From: Vombatus ursinus | Taxonomy: Eukaryota; Chordata; Mammalia; Diprotodontia; Vombatidae | Direction of reading: 5' to 3' | Assembly (NCBI RefSeq): GCF_900497805.2 | Contig: NW_020954626.1 | Location: forward strand, 5,587,959-5,651,958 | Length of the DNA stretch: 64,000 bases | Part shown: positions 9,880 to 21,781 of the stretch, in pieces | Layout: every line of letters begins with the position of its first letter | Numbering within the stretch: position 1 is the stretch's first letter | Notes under the pieces: generated by a model | The model's input: the letters and a program-made list of their open reading frames with translations, nothing else | Told to the model about the DNA's origin: nothing | The model's database searches: none | Position numbers and translations under genes: made by a program

Positions 9880-10225
9880 CTACCTAGAGTTATCAATTGT
9901 ACTCCAAACTCAGAGTGTCCAAAACTAAGTTTGCATGTTTTCCTCAAAATGTCTTACTTTGGGGTTTCACTATCTCTTTTAGGGGTACCACCTTAACCTC
10001 TCATGTTAGCACCCAATTGCTAGTAATGCCTGCATTTCAGGGATTCTTTTGAATGTCCTTTGTATATATTTTGTTCTTACTTATGTGCATGTGTTATTGA
10101 CCTCCAGTAGAATGCTGCCATCCAGGCAGCAACTGTTTTTTTTTTTTTTTTTGGTTTATTTGTTTTTGTCTTTTTATCCCCAGGTTCATAGTATGTGACT
10201 AATAATTGCTTGTTGAATAAATGAA
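9880..10225 (+). mobile_element. L2 LINE 3' region
   Basis: Diverged L2 3' part: gtccaaaactaagtttgcat (usual 'tccaaaactgaactc'), the 3' block gtctttttatccccaggttc and terminal tgcttgttgaataaatgaat. A T-run of about 20 at 10134-10152 interrupts it. Confidence 0.65.
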
Positions 10226-10440
10226 TGTGGCTTTTTAAACTTTTAACTAAGTTTACTGCTATTTGGGCAGCAAACATGTCTTCTTTCAACAATGCCCTTA
10301 AGACACAGAGTTCCAAATTGGAAAGTAAGCCCCATGCTTTCTATGGAGACCAGTTTAGAACAATGCATGGGTACATGTCAGTACTCTCTGTAGCTCTTAT
10401 TAATTGTTTATACTTTTGTTACGATTGAATGTATTTTCTT
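10226..10440. other. No feature recognised
   Basis: Short unique stretch; the 67-codon frame here has no known motif. Confidence 0.4.
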
Positions 10441-10580
10441 TTGTCACTATTTTATTTCCCCCATCAAATGGTTATCTCCTTGAGACCAAGGACTTTATCA
10501 ATTACAACCTTTAAAAAACACAGGACATAGCAGAGTAGTCACAAGATGATAGGAATTTAATGAATGCTATTGATTGATTC
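10441..10580 (+). mobile_element. L2 LINE 3' end
   Basis: tctccttgagaccaaggact and the terminal ctattgattgattcat are typical of L2 3' UTR ends. Confidence 0.7.
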
Positions 10581-10581
10581 A

Positions 10582-10840
10582 TGCAGCTACATAGTACTGT
10601 GAATAGAGTACTGGGCCTGGAGTTGGGAAAGACTCATCTTCCTGAATTTAAATCTGGCCTCAGATACTTACTACCTGTGCAACCCTGAACAAGTCACTTA
10701 ACCCTGTTTGCTTCAGTTTCCTCATCTGTAAAATGAGCTGGAGAAGGAAATGGCAAAGCACTCCATTATCTTTGCCAAGGAAACCCCAAATGGGGTCATG
10801 AAGAGTCAGACACAACTGAAAAATGACTGAACAACAATGA
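10582..10840 (+). mobile_element. RTE-tailed CORE-SINE (MAR1-like)
   Basis: Complete: tgcagctacatagtactgtg head, gagtactgggcctggagttg, aaatgagctggagaaggaaa, tgaagagtcagacacaactg, ending aacaacaatgat. Confidence 0.92.
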
Positions 10841-11034
10841 TTTATATAACATGGGACTAACAGGCAGAAGACAACAGAAAGTCTACTTCTTACAATTCAT
10901 ATTTCTAATAATAATATATTTAGATTAAGAAAAAAATAGTCCTGGTTGCTTGACTTATGGGAAATTAGTGATTCATTATGTCCTGAAATATTTTTGTTCC
11001 TTATTCTCAGTGCTTTGGGCCAAAGAGATTGTCA

Positions 11035-11150
11035 TTTGCTCCAGGTCTTAAAGCAAGTAGCATAGCTTAGATGTGAACCCAGATCCTCTGATTCTAAGTG
11101 CAGTTTTTTTTTCAACACATCTTGCTACCTCTTCATATTTTGAGGCAGAT
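11035..11150 (-). mobile_element. MIR remnant
   Basis: Antisense MIR: gatgtgaacccagatcctct and gattctaagtgcag, followed by cttgctacctc. Confidence 0.55.
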
Positions 11151-12049
11151 GATCTATCCAGATATTCCCATCAAATCATCGCACAAAGATGGCTATTCTG
11201 GTCTATCTTCTTAAAAAAGGTTGGCTATGAAGTGATAATAGTAGGAAGCCTTTGCACAAACATAGTGGTGTTTGATACTAATTTTTTTTTAAATTCACCA
11301 TGATGTAGGAGTAACTTCTAGCTGTCCCAACATGATCCAAATTGACTATTTTTCAAAGATAACAAACCCAAAATTTGTCCACTGTGTGGGGAAAAGTAAT
11401 AAACAATTAACCTTGTGACTGATTACTGACTTAATGAGCTGAAAATGGGCAGTAATGTTTCTATAAATGTAAATTTAATTTGTTCTTGTCAAGAAAAAAA
11501 ATATAACAAGATTTCCATGTCATATTTGTTAAGAAAATTTTTCAGCTAATTGCCAGATGTAGAATAATGAAATATATAATTCACTTTAGAAAAAGAAAGT
11601 TATATTTTTTTTCTTTTCCCAGCATTTGCCTTTCCTTGGATGACAGACAAACAGCAGTGGCTAACTTATTCTTTCATTGTGTTAATTCCCACCCTCTGGC
11701 AACAGTTAATATGTATATATTTTAGAAGGGGCTATAATGTTCTGTCCAGTAAAATGGCAATAGGAAAATGTCTGCATGAGATTACAGTCAAATCTAATGA
11801 CAAAAAGCAGACAAGTTGATGTCTTAGAAATGATTATAACTAGAAAAATTTTAAACCTCCCTTTCACTCCCCCCATTAATGGCAGCATTTATATTACTCC
11901 AAGCATTTACATTACTTTGCATCACCCCTAGCTGTTCCAGCTCAGAAATGACAGAGAGTTTCTTTTGACTATTACATCAAACTAATGGTTTGTTTTTTAG
12001 CTGTGACAGGCTCATTTTCCACATCACTTCCTCATTTCTGAAACTTGAT
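11151..12049. other. No feature recognised
   Basis: About 900 bp of AT-rich sequence without a repeat or exon I can identify. Confidence 0.5.
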
Positions 12050-12175
12050 ATAGACTTTAATAAGTACCTACTGTGTACAAGAAAGCACTGTGCTCAATTT
12101 TGAGGGAAATAACAAAAATCAATAATTCACTACTTTTAGTCTTTAAAAGCTCTACAATCTGTTAAGAAGGATGGT
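12050..12175 (-). mobile_element. L2 LINE 3' end
   Basis: ttaataagtacctactgtgt, gcactgtgctcaatttt and aagctctacaatctgtt are the antisense L2 terminus. Confidence 0.65.
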
Positions 12176-12274
12176 ATTCTACTCTGATAACTTGTCATTG
12201 AGTAGAAATGACTCTAGGTTCTCGAAGGTTACACCATTTGAACCTAAGCTCTTGAAATTCCTGCCAATAGATAG

Positions 12275-12450
12275 TTATAGCTCAATTTATTTAATGCTCT
12301 AAAGTTTATAAAGCATATCCCTGAAAATGACCTTGGGAGGTAATACAAGTATTACTATTCTTCTTTTACAAGTGAGGAAATTGGGGCATAGAAGTGAACT
12401 GATTTAATATCATACAGCTTAAGTGATGAAATGGAGTCAAGTTGGAAAGG
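12275..12450 (-). mobile_element. MIR/THER1-like SINE
   Basis: Antisense: tgctctaaagtttataaagc, cttgggaggtaatacaagta, gtgaggaaattggggcatag, atcatacagcttaagtgatg. Confidence 0.7.
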
Positions 12451-13352
12451 CATTGAGCCCTGTGAAAATTGACCTAAGAAGGAATTTCTTTCCTCGTCTG
12501 TCACCCTAGAGATCAGAAGCACTGCCATGATGGGTTGAATCTCATTCAATAAATAGACATTAAGTTTCCTCAAGACAAAGGATATTTAATGAGGGTGTTT
12601 TGGGGAAATTTCTAACATTAATTACATGTAAATCCATCAAATTATTTATATCAGTTGAGAATATAAATTTTATCATTAACTCCCAAAATATAAGCAGACA
12701 AACATTCTCTGCCAATAGGACAAAATTCCATTACAAATGTGTTCTCTTTTTATGGCTCCATTGGGCTCCAAATTCCAAACATGTTGTCTTAAGGGGATAA
12801 AAAGAAAAGAGAGAGATTTCAATGTGGAGGACAGAATTGGAATGATAAAAGAAAATTAATATGACTTTCTCTAGCCAATGATCTGAGGAACGGTGAAATG
12901 GAGAGAAGATTTGGTCATGCAGAAAAAAGAGTGAGGTACTGTAGGTGGTCTGGTATGGAGCCAGATCTAGAAGCAGAGCAGAAATCTCATTTCCATTTTC
13001 CCTAAAGCCTCCTCATAGTTAGTGAGTTAGTAGAGTCACATGCTTTAAACAAAAAAAAATTATCTTCCTAGTTGCTAAGGTATCTATTGCCTGCTGCTCA
13101 GCTGCTCCTGAGAATTGGAAGCAAAATTTGATCTTCTGCCTTATAAGTTCTATGCTACATCCAATAGTTGTTGATTCTGGGGGTGGGCCTAAGGACAAGT
13201 GGAGTCACCCATTTCCAAAGAACAAATCAACTTAGAATTGAGGAGGTTCAACTCTATTAATGAGAGAAAGCATCTTCAATTCAGTCACATGACCTTCACT
13301 GATGCCTATTCAGACTGGATCTGCAGACAAAGGGAGGAGTATTGATATGCTC
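12451..13352. other. No feature recognised
   Basis: About 900 bp, no repeats or exons recognised. Confidence 0.5.
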
Positions 13353-13390
13353 CACATATACATACACACACACACACACAAACACACACT
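13353..13390 (+). repeat. (CA)n microsatellite
   Basis: Dinucleotide run with one interruption. Confidence 0.9.
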
Positions 13391-13689
13391 AAAAATTAGC
13401 AGATAATTATTTGTCAATAAAGGACACTACTGTCAAGAATAGTTAAGCAGATGGGCTTTTAACAGCAAAGTAACAGACCATATTTTCTGTCTTAGTCTGA
13501 CAGTCTGAGGACCAGAGATATACATTATACCAAAAATTGTCTATTAGACTATAACAGTTTTTAGATAACGTCAACTCATGAAGACTGCAAGGGTATGGAA
13601 AAAAGTTTTTAACCTTCATTGATGGAGGGAATACCAACACAAATGAAGCCACAAATATTTTGTAATGTTTGAAGAAGGTAGGATAAGCA

Positions 13690-14040
13690 AAAACACATAA
13701 CTAAGTAGAATATAATGAATATCAGTAGAGGTATACAAAAACTGCTTTGATGGTATGAAGACTTATAGGACTGAGAGATGATGTAAAATTGAGGTTATCA
13801 GGAAAGGCATCATGAAGGAAGGGGAAGTATCATTTAAGCTGAGTCTTAAAGGATAAATAAGGTATCAGTAAATCAAGACGGTGGAGAGGCAGAAGGAAGA
13901 GAATAAGCAGAGGAACCTGGAAAGAAGGAATAGTCAAATCTTGTTAAGAGTAAAAGGTGTGCATTGAGAGGATAGTGGAAGATAAGAGTGGAAAAGTGTA
14001 TGCTAAAATGAGGAGTCTAGATCAGGTGCTAGGCCTAAGG
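13690..14040 (-). mobile_element. L2 LINE fragment (internal, antisense)
   Basis: Antisense L2 pattern: ggaaaggcatcatgaaggaa, aagctgagtcttaaaggata, ggcagaaggaagagaataag; diverged. Confidence 0.5.
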
Positions 14041-14589
14041 GAGTTTTTCTCTACTCTTTCCTCAGGAAATGATTGTTCTCTGGACATAAAGTGGAGAACA
14101 GTGTTTAATGCAAATGCTCAACCTGCATTTTAATATTTTCTTTTGAATTTTAATTCTTAAGAAGTGAAAAGATATTGTAATTAAAGAAACATTTTAATAG
14201 CACTTTCAAAAATCTTGAGGGAAAACGAACGTCCTAAATAGTCAGCTACCTAAGTAGAAGACATCAGAATTTATAAGGATGAGGATGTCTGCTACCCTAT
14301 TATAAACAAAGTCACAGAAATGATTGAGACACATATGTAGATCAGGCAAATAGAAACTAATTGGGAAAACAATATATTTAAACATAATTTTTATTGTGGT
14401 GAATCAATGTTGGCTGTAGCATCTCACATGAATACCTAAAGGAAAGAATTTAATACAAGATGTAAGCCCACAGCTGTCATTTTTGAGTTTAATAGTATTT
14501 AGTGGTTTTAATCAAAGCACCTTGCTTCTTTCTATCATCAAGTGATCAGGTCTTATATAGATACTTGGATGTCCTGCCAAATGAAACTG
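14041..14589. other. No feature recognised
   Basis: About 550 bp of AT-rich unique sequence. Confidence 0.45.
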
Positions 14590-14895
14590 AACTTTATTTG
14601 TCTCTAAAATTTTACTCTTCCTCCCTCCCCCGCCCCAGCATTTCCATCTCTGTTATTTCCCATTCTTCTCCTATGTATACCCTTCACTCCAGTAAAACTA
14701 AACTATTCACTTTTTCCACCACCTTCTCAGTCCCTGTGGCTTAGAACCTGGCATTAAAGTTTGGAGTGTTGTTTTGTTTTTTGTAATTCTGCCTCACCTC
14801 ATCCATTAGAGTGTAAACTACTTGAAAGTAGAGACCATTTGATTTTTTTAGCATTCCTGTTGCTTAGTACTGTACCTGGCACAAAGAACTCTTGT
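14590..14895 (+). mobile_element. L2 LINE 3' region
   Basis: tttcccattcttctcctatg, then gtgtaaactacttgaaagta and gcttagtactgtacctggca match the L2 3' coding end and UTR. Confidence 0.65.
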
Positions 14896-14987
14896 ATTTC
14901 ATAATTTTTTTTGTTGATCTCACACATTCAATTAATTGCTGAGACCTATTTGATTCTATTTTCTTTGTATCTATCATATTGGCTTAT

Positions 14988-15140
14988 TCAGTCGTTTCAG
15001 TCGTGGCCAGCTTTTAATGACCCCGTTCGGGGTTCTCTTGGCAAAGGTACTGGAGTGGTTTGCCATTTTCTTCTCTAGCTCATTTTGCAGATGAGGAAAC
15101 TGAGACAAACAGGATTAAGTGACTTGCCCAGGTTGTAAGT
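14988..15140 (-). mobile_element. RTE-tailed SINE, head missing
   Basis: gtcgtttcagtcgtggccag, tggcaaaggtactggagtgg, gatgaggaaactgagacaaa; breaks off after gacttgcccagg. Confidence 0.85.
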
Positions 15141-15164
15141 ACCTGATATTGGCTACTTTATGGT

Positions 15165-15545
15165 AACTCCCATTGCAACCTCTCTTATTCAAATGTACAT
15201 CCCTTGCTTAGACAATTATAAAAATCTATAAATTAGTCTTGTTGACTCTAGACTATTATTTCTCCCATTCATCCTTTATACCACTTCCTGAGTCACCTTC
15301 TTCATATATTGCTCTTGTCATGACATTCCTGTACTGAAAAACCTTCACTGACTCCCTATTTATTACTTACTGAATAAAGCTTGAACTCTTACTTCAGGTA
15401 TTTGGGAGATCTGCTCTTTGTCTTCAACTTAACTTTCAAAGCTACTTGTGCTACTTATCCCTCCCTTAGTTAAAATTACAGGTATAGACACTCTCCGTCT
15501 TCTGTTTTCATACTTCTCTCTCCCCTCTCTGTACTATTGTCCTTA
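15165..15545 (+). mobile_element. L2 LINE 3' coding region
   Basis: Sense L2: tgtcatgacattcctgtact, aaaaaccttcactgactccc, aataaagcttgaactctt. Confidence 0.65.
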
Positions 15546-15628
15546 ACTAAAATGGGACCCATCTCTTAGGTGGAGATATTGAAGACAGAAACTTTCATTA
15601 GACCTAATTTACATAATATCCTTTCTGG

Positions 15629-15692
15629 TTTACATGTACATACATATATACACATATACACATATATACATACATACATACATATATATTTT
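15629..15692 (+). repeat. TA/CA-rich simple repeat
   Basis: Mixed tacata/cacata units. Confidence 0.85.
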
Positions 15693-15699
15693 TCAGCAT

Positions 15700-16354
15700 C
15701 AGAAAGCTTTTCCCATTTTTATTCTATATTATTTCTTGAAAACTAGTAGGACAGATTATCTACTGCTAGGGTTTTGGGTAGATTTTTAAAAGAAACTCTT
15801 ACTTGTCTACTTTCCCATATGAATTTTGTTATGTACCCAATTCTCTAAAATGCTTTAGTATTTTGATAAATATTGCATTAAATCCATAAATTCGTTTGGG
15901 GAGTATTAATTCTTTTTTTTACTATTTTGCTTGACTTAATCTTGAACCAGAGATTTTCCTCAATTCAGTTAATCATTCCTTGATTTCTGACAAATTCATC
16001 TTGAAGTTGTTTTGATATGGATCTTGTATGTTTTGATAAGTTAATACCCAAATGTATTATGTATTTTTTCATTACTGTAAATGGTATTTTTCTATCAATT
16101 TTCCTTGTTCTTGATGGTGGTATAATGAAATACAGATGATTATTTTCATGGATCTGTCATACCTTGCTGCTTTCCTAAAGAAATTATTACTTCAATTTTT
16201 TTTATTTTCTTGTACGTTCTAAATATATGACCATTCTACCTGCTAATAAAGATATTTTAAGTAATTCACTGCATTTTTTTTCTTTTTCATGTCTTATTTC
16301 TATTGCTAAAATTTATAAAATGTCAAATAGGAGTGAAAAGAGGAGATCTGCTTG
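15700..16354 (-). mobile_element. L1 ORF2 (reverse-transcriptase region), antisense
   Basis: The + strand shows antisense L1 blocks in order: gcattaaatccataaattcg, acccaaatgtattatgtatt, actgtaaatggtatttttct and accattctacctgctaataaag. These parallel the well-known antisense ORF2 stretch of mammalian L1. Split by a SINE; continues at 16599. Confidence 0.75.
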
Positions 16355-16598
16355 TGCAACTGGATGGTGTAGTGTTAGAGTGCTGGGCTTGGAGTCAGGA
16401 AGATGTGAGTTCAAATTTGGCCTCAGACACTTACTAGCTATGTGAGCCTGGGCAGTCACTGTTTGCCTCCATTTCCTTCTCTGTAGAGTAGAAATAATAA
16501 TAGTATCTACCTCACAGGGTTGTTATGAAGATTAAACGAGATGGTATTTTTAAAGTGCTTAGCCTATAGTATGTACTATATAAATGCTCATTCTTTTC
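16355..16598 (+). mobile_element. MIR/THER1-like SINE nested in L1
   Basis: Head aactggatggtgtagtgtta, core ggcttggagtcaggaagatg, cctcacagggttgttatgaa, tail aagtgcttagcctatagtat. Lies between two pieces of one L1. Confidence 0.85.
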
Positions 16599-16695
16599 CT
16601 TCCCTTTCACTTGTTTTTACTATGAATGCTTTCAGTGTTTCTCTATTTTATGTAATATTCATAGTTTTGCATATATTATTACAGAATCTCATATC
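16599..16695 (-). mobile_element. L1 ORF2 continuation after the nested SINE
   Basis: atgaatgctttcagtgtttc tctatttta matches the antisense L1 block that follows the 15700-16354 part in complete elements. Confidence 0.65.
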
Positions 16696-16769
16696 TGTTC
16701 TCCTACTTGCGTATGCTGGGCCCATTAGTTTTTGTTGCAATTTATTGGATACTCTGAACCATACTCAGT

Positions 16770-17300
16770 AAGTTCTGGTGGATGCCCATTACCTCTAGGA
16801 TCAACTTCAAACTCCTTTGTTTTCCATTTAAAGCCTGTCAACCCCTGTTTTCTACCTACCTTTCTAGATTTGTTAACCATCACCTTGTTTTCAAGCATTC
16901 TACAATCTAGCCAAAACAATCTTGTCATTGTTCACACATAACCTTCTATTGCTTGTCTCTGTCCTATGTATTGGGATCTGCTGTATTTAGAACATGTCCC
17001 CTTCTATCTTTGCTTTTAGAATCATTAGGTTTTGGGGGGTTTTTCTGAAGCACAGCTCCAACACTATGAGACCTTTCCTGATCCTCTTTGTTGCTATTCC
17101 CCTGTCCTACCCACCAAAAAATTACCTTGTATTTATTTTGTAAATACTTATTCCATACATATTTTTATTAATATACATTGTTGCCTCTTACAGAGTGTAA
17201 GCTTCTTGAGGCCATGGGCTGATTCATTTAGGATTTTATCTATAGAACTTAGCACAGTTTCTAGAACATAATAGGTACTTAATAAATGTGTCAATTGATT
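16770..17300 (+). mobile_element. L2 LINE 3' end, about 530 bp
   Basis: acctctaggatcaacttcaa, tttaaagcctgtcaacccct, gtgtaagcttcttgaggcca, tagcacagtttctagaacat, then the terminus aataggtacttaataaatgt and ttgattt. Confidence 0.85.
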
Positions 17301-17544
17301 TATGCCATCTTAAGTCTCTTTTATTCATTATAGTGGCCAATTCTGTCAACATTGGAATCTATTGTAAATTGAGAGTTCTTATCATTCTGACAGCCACATA
17401 GGCAGGAATTGATGGCCTGCGGACATGTTTCAAACCACAGTTACCTCTTCATTCCCTTAGAGTCAGGCTCAACAGCAACTCTGTGTTAACTGCGAAACTG
17501 CCAATTTCTATACCATATACCAGCTTGGTGTCCGTATTTTAACC

Positions 17545-17732
17545 CAGGGATTCTAACCTGGGGTCTATAAATTCATTCTTAAAAGGTATGTTGATAATTA
17601 TATTTCAACATAATTAGCTTCTTTTATAATTCCTTGCATTTTACTTTAGACACTTAAAAATATTATTCCCGAGAAGGGTTCCATAGACTTGACTGTTGAA
17701 GGGGTCCACTACACAAAAAGGGTAAGAACTCT
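17545..17732 (+). mobile_element. Short hAT-like non-autonomous DNA transposon, copy 1
   Basis: Ends are inverted: cagggattctaacctgggg at the left, and ggtaagaactct at the right (reverse complement agagttcttacc). Between them are aagggttccatagacttgac and aaggggtccactacacaaaa. A second copy is at 38876. Confidence 0.6.
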
Positions 17733-17924
17733 ATTTCTTTTGGACTGTAATTCCAAGGCTACTCAAAGAGTAGTTGACTGCTTCCTTAATATTGCCCAGG
17801 AGTCCACACTTGTTTATCCATAAAATCACATGCAATAATAACACTTGTGCTGACACACATTCAGACTCTTACAGTGATGAACCATAGTGTATTTTTTTCA
17901 AAGAATTTCTCCAAACTGGGTATT

Positions 17925-18165
17925 CATAACTCTTTACAACCTGACTCTAACCAAACTTTCCCAGTTTAAGTATAATAATTACTATAATTCATGTCCTTGA
18001 TGATCCAGCCAAATTGACTTTTGAGCTGTTCCTCACATAAACATTCCATCTCATTTCTCTGTCTTTCCTCTGGCTGTCCCCCATGCCTTCCTATCTCTTT
18101 GAATCCATTCTGGGTTTAATTTTACATTATATGAAATCATAAGGACCACATCTCCTTTAATGATT
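17925..18165 (+). mobile_element. L2 LINE fragment
   Basis: ctctttacaacctgactcta, gatccagccaaattgacttt, ctggctgtcccccatgcctt. Confidence 0.7.
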
Positions 18166-18224
18166 GGGCAGCTGCATGATAAATTTTAAACAGTTCTTTG
18201 ATTTTCAATCTATTTTGGGGATGA

Positions 18225-18400
18225 ATGTATTTTCTATTAAAAATAGTGAATTCTACTTTTAAAGCCATTCTGTATAATAACTCTTTTTTTTTAATTGGAG
18301 AGTTTCATACATTTACATTTAGTGTCAACATTGTTGGGCTTATCTCTTTTCTATTATACCTTTATTCATGTCTCCCAATACACTGGAAGAGGAGGACTAA
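18225..18400 (-). mobile_element. L1 ORF2 fragment, antisense
   Basis: ttggagagtttcatacattt acatttagtgtcaacattg resembles the antisense L1 ORF2 block 'gagagtttaatccatttac…'. Short and diverged. Confidence 0.5.
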
Positions 18401-18439
18401 TAGCCAGGGTTTTGTTTTTTTTCCCCCTTACTGACACTG

Positions 18440-19320
18440 TCAGATTCCTCCCCTTCCACTCTCATCTATCCTTTATAAACTTTTCTATTTGAATCATGAC
18501 TCGTTATCTCAGAATTATCCTCAACTTTGTATCTTATTCACCCCTCTCATGCAGTCAGTAGATATGTTTCCTTGATCCTACTTCCATGACATCTCTTAAC
18601 ATCCAAACCCTTCTCTTTATTCACAAGGCCACCACTCTCCTTCTGGCCCTCCTTATGTCCTTTCTTCTGTACTGTTGCATTTATTTTCATATTATTCTCC
18701 CTACCTCAAGTCTCTCCTTTCTTCAACCCATCATTAATTTACCTTTCAACCTTTAAAGTGATTTTCCTAAAGCATAGGTCTGGTTATGTGACTCACCCGC
18801 TCAAGAAATTCCAGTGTCTCACTGTTGCCTCTAGGATAATATACAATTTTTTTTTTTGCTTTTACAGCCCTTAAAATTTGACTTTAGCTGATCTTTGAAG
18901 ACCCTTTCCATGTCATTTTCTTTCATGTATTCTATATTCAAGTCAAACCATCTTGCTTGCTCTTCTGTGTATATCACATTCCAACTGCAATCTCTGTACC
19001 CATTCATAGGCTATACATACCCCATGACTGCAACATACTCCTTCCTCTATACCCTATCTTAATGGATCTTTAGTTACCCAAGCTCAACATGAGTACAATG
19101 TCCTAAAAGAAGACCATTCTGATTTCTGCCCTCTTCCCCAATTGCCAGTGGACTTCCCCTGGAAATTACTTGGTATATATTTTATTATTAATGTTTTCCC
19201 TGTTATTTCCAACTAATAGAATATAAATTCTGTGAGCACATGTTTTAATTTTTTTCATCTCTGATGCCTATTATAGTTTTTGGTACAAAACAGGCAAGTT
19301 ATAAATGGTTGTTGTATTGA
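18440..19320 (+). mobile_element. L2 LINE, about 880 bp of 3' half
   Basis: Ordered L2 landmarks: gattttcctaaagcataggt, agaaattccagtgtctcact, gttgcctctaggataatata, cgcatttcca-type block at 18900, tagaatataaattctgtgag, and gcaagttataaatggttg near the end. The longest + L2 copy here. Confidence 0.85.
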
Positions 19321-19859
19321 ATCAAATTGCCATTTGATTTATTGGAAAGGTAGATACTTACTGTGTTATTCTTATTTCTCTTGCTGACCCAAACTAACAA
19401 AATGATTCTAAACAATATATCTCTGTTTTATGGTACTTTGTTGTCTTCTTTTACTCCTATTCCCCTTTGTCAAAGGAGCATCAGTTTGGCATTGCTCTGA
19501 CCTTACATTATTTTCTTTTAGTCCATTTTTTTCTTAGGAACTTAAGCAAACAGACAAAAAAGTATTTCCATACACACAGTAGATCACGCAGCAGAAAATC
19601 ATAGGAAATAGTGAATCTTCATGAAATACTGTTTTCCTTAAAAAAACTATATAATAAATTTTACCTGTTCATTTCAAGATGTTCTGCTGATTTATACTTT
19701 TTAATTTGTTCTGTTTTCTTCTGTACATTCTGTACATTGTTTTAAAAAATTACAGTTCCTCTTTATTTTCCAGTCTCACTTTAGGGAACCAACCATTCCT
19801 CTAATTAACCAAGAGAAAGGAAAAAAAAAATTGAAAGAGATAAGCATAGTCAAGCAAAG
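19321..19859. other. No feature recognised
   Basis: About 540 bp AT-rich. Confidence 0.45.
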
Positions 19860-20349
19860 CTGATGCACATACTGCTTTTGAGCAAAAATGCATGTTTCGG
19901 TACCTTTTGTCCATCACCCACTGGAAATTGGGTAAGATGTCTCATCATAGATGTTTTGGAAGCATGGTTGATCATTGCTTTCGTCAAAGTTTTTCCAAAG
20001 TACTTTTTTTTTCTATGCAATGTTACTGTCTTTGTATCAATTGTTCTTTTTTATGAAATTATCTCTTTTGTCATTTCTAAAATGCAATACTATTCCATTA
20101 TATACACATACCATAATTTGTTTAGGCATACCTCAGTTGTTTAAGAGAGAATCTAGGGCATCTTACTAGATGCAATTTCTTTTTTCTTCTTTTTTCCACT
20201 TCTATTTTTCCTGACTTAGGATAAGATAATTTTATTTTCCTTATGGATATTCCCTCTCTGGTATCTTTCTACTTAACCCAGCATACTTCCCTATTCCCAC
20301 TTCTTTTTCCTTACTAAATTTGATACATTTCTACACATAAAGGAGGATT
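19860..20349 (-). mobile_element. L1 3' part (ORF2 C-terminus), antisense
   Basis: aatgcaatactattccatta and acataccataatttgtttag are the antisense of the ORF2 C-terminal segment (…YMNVMEYYC…). Followed by purine/pyrimidine-skewed sequence like the L1 inter-ORF region rather than RT. Interrupted by a SINE at 20350. Confidence 0.6.
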
Positions 20350-20516
20350 GGAGGCAGCTGGTGGCACAGTGGATAGACCACTGGACCTGGAATCAGAGAG
20401 ACCTAAGTTCAAATATTACCTCATTCACCATGGGCAAGTCACTTAACCTTTCATTGCCTCGGTTTCCTCGTATATAAAAGGGAAATAATAACAGCACCTA
20501 CCAAATTGCTGGGTTA
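20350..20516 (+). mobile_element. MIR/THER1-like SINE, 3' truncated, nested in L1
   Basis: ggcagctggtggcacagtgg, ggacctggaatcagagagac, caagtcacttaacctttcat, ataataacagcacctaccaa. Confidence 0.85.
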
Positions 20517-21430
20517 TTCTATGTACTTTCCTTTTCCCTGCCCCAAACTGTATGGGTATATCTAAGTGTATTTCCTTTGTTTCAGATAAGAGTGATCATC
20601 AGATATGAGTGATTCATCTGATACCCATTCCCCTAGCCCTCCTTCCTATTTGTATGTTTTTCCTTTATGAACCCCAGTTATGAGAAATAGCAAGTCCCAC
20701 CACCCTTCTTCCTCCTTTCTACACCACTGTCTTCCTCCTTTCACCCTGTCTTCCCATTATCCTCTTCAAACCCTCAGAACTGAAACACCCTATCCCCAAA
20801 ATTGCTGGTTTTCTTATTCAACTGTGTCAGTACCCTTTGAACACATTAGGGTTCTAATGGGATGCTTGTTTCTTTCTCCTTATTAGCAATACAAAACTAT
20901 ACAACTCAATTACTCGAATAAATTTGCCTCTCTAGACTTCTCTGGACTCTTGGGTCTGTATTTGGTAGGTCCTACTATGCTCTGGTCTATTCATCAAAAA
21001 TACCTGAATGTTCTCTATTCCAGTCAAGGTCCACTATTTTTCCCTATAGTGTGCTTAGCTTTGCAAAGTATGATATTCTTATTTGTAAGGCTGAATCCTT
21101 TGCCTTTTGGAATAATATATTTTAATAAATAATATTTAATGATATAATTTAATTTGGAATAATACAATAATAATATGTTCTCCTCTGGCTTTTAGTCAAA
21201 GTTGCCAAAGTTTATTTGATCCTGATTATAACTCTTCGGCACTTGAACTCCTTTCTGGATGCTGGCAGTATTTTTATTTTCTTTGTTGTAATAAATCTGG
21301 ATTTGGGCTATGACATTTCTTGAACTTTTACTTTTGGACTTCCTTTCAAGAGATCTTTCATGGATTCTTTGCAGTTTTACTTTGTTCTCCTATTCTGATT
21401 GGTGCAGTTTTCATTTAAGATTTTTTAAAA
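20517..21430 (-). mobile_element. L1 inter-ORF and ORF1 region, antisense, diverged
   Basis: 20940-21430 aligns by eye with the reverse complement of the ORF1 C-terminal half at 2740-3100: ctctggtctattcatcaaaa (FLMKRPE region), gtgcttagctttgcaaagt, ggatgctggcagtattttta. Endonuclease and RT are not seen between this and the ORF2 C-terminus at 19860. Confidence 0.55.
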
Positions 21431-21471
21431 TATAGTTTACATGATTTTTTATCACACTTTTCAGATAGTCC

Positions 21472-21483
21472 AAAAACTTTTAT
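21472..21483 (+). repeat. Left TSD of SINE 21484-21638
   Basis: AAAAACTTTTAT; the right copy at 21639-21650 is AAAGACTTTTAT (one mismatch). Confidence 0.75.
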
Positions 21484-21638
21484 TGTTATTTTTGTTTTTA
21501 GGCAATTGGGGTTAAGTGACTTGCCCAAGGTCACACAGCTAGTAAGTGTCAAGTGTGTGGTGTGAGGTCATATTTGAACTCAGGTCCTCCTGCCTTCAGG
21601 GCTGGTGCTCTATACACTGCGCCACCTAGCTGCCCCCG
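21484..21638 (-). mobile_element. Poly(A)-type tRNA-headed SINE (WALLSI-like)
   Basis: + strand: T-rich tail, ggcaattggggttaagtgac, ggtcacacagctagtaagtg, gcgccacctagctgcccc. Close to consensus, with a TSD, so relatively young. Confidence 0.92.
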
Positions 21639-21781
21639 AAAGACTTTTATATGATCTCTCTTTAATCTATTTCCCAGGTCGGTTGTTATATAAGATATGT
21701 TATTTTTTTCCTATCTATTCATTTTATTCTAATACGTCAGGCTGTCTTCTAAAATTATTGCTTTCTCTTTGGTCTGAAAAA

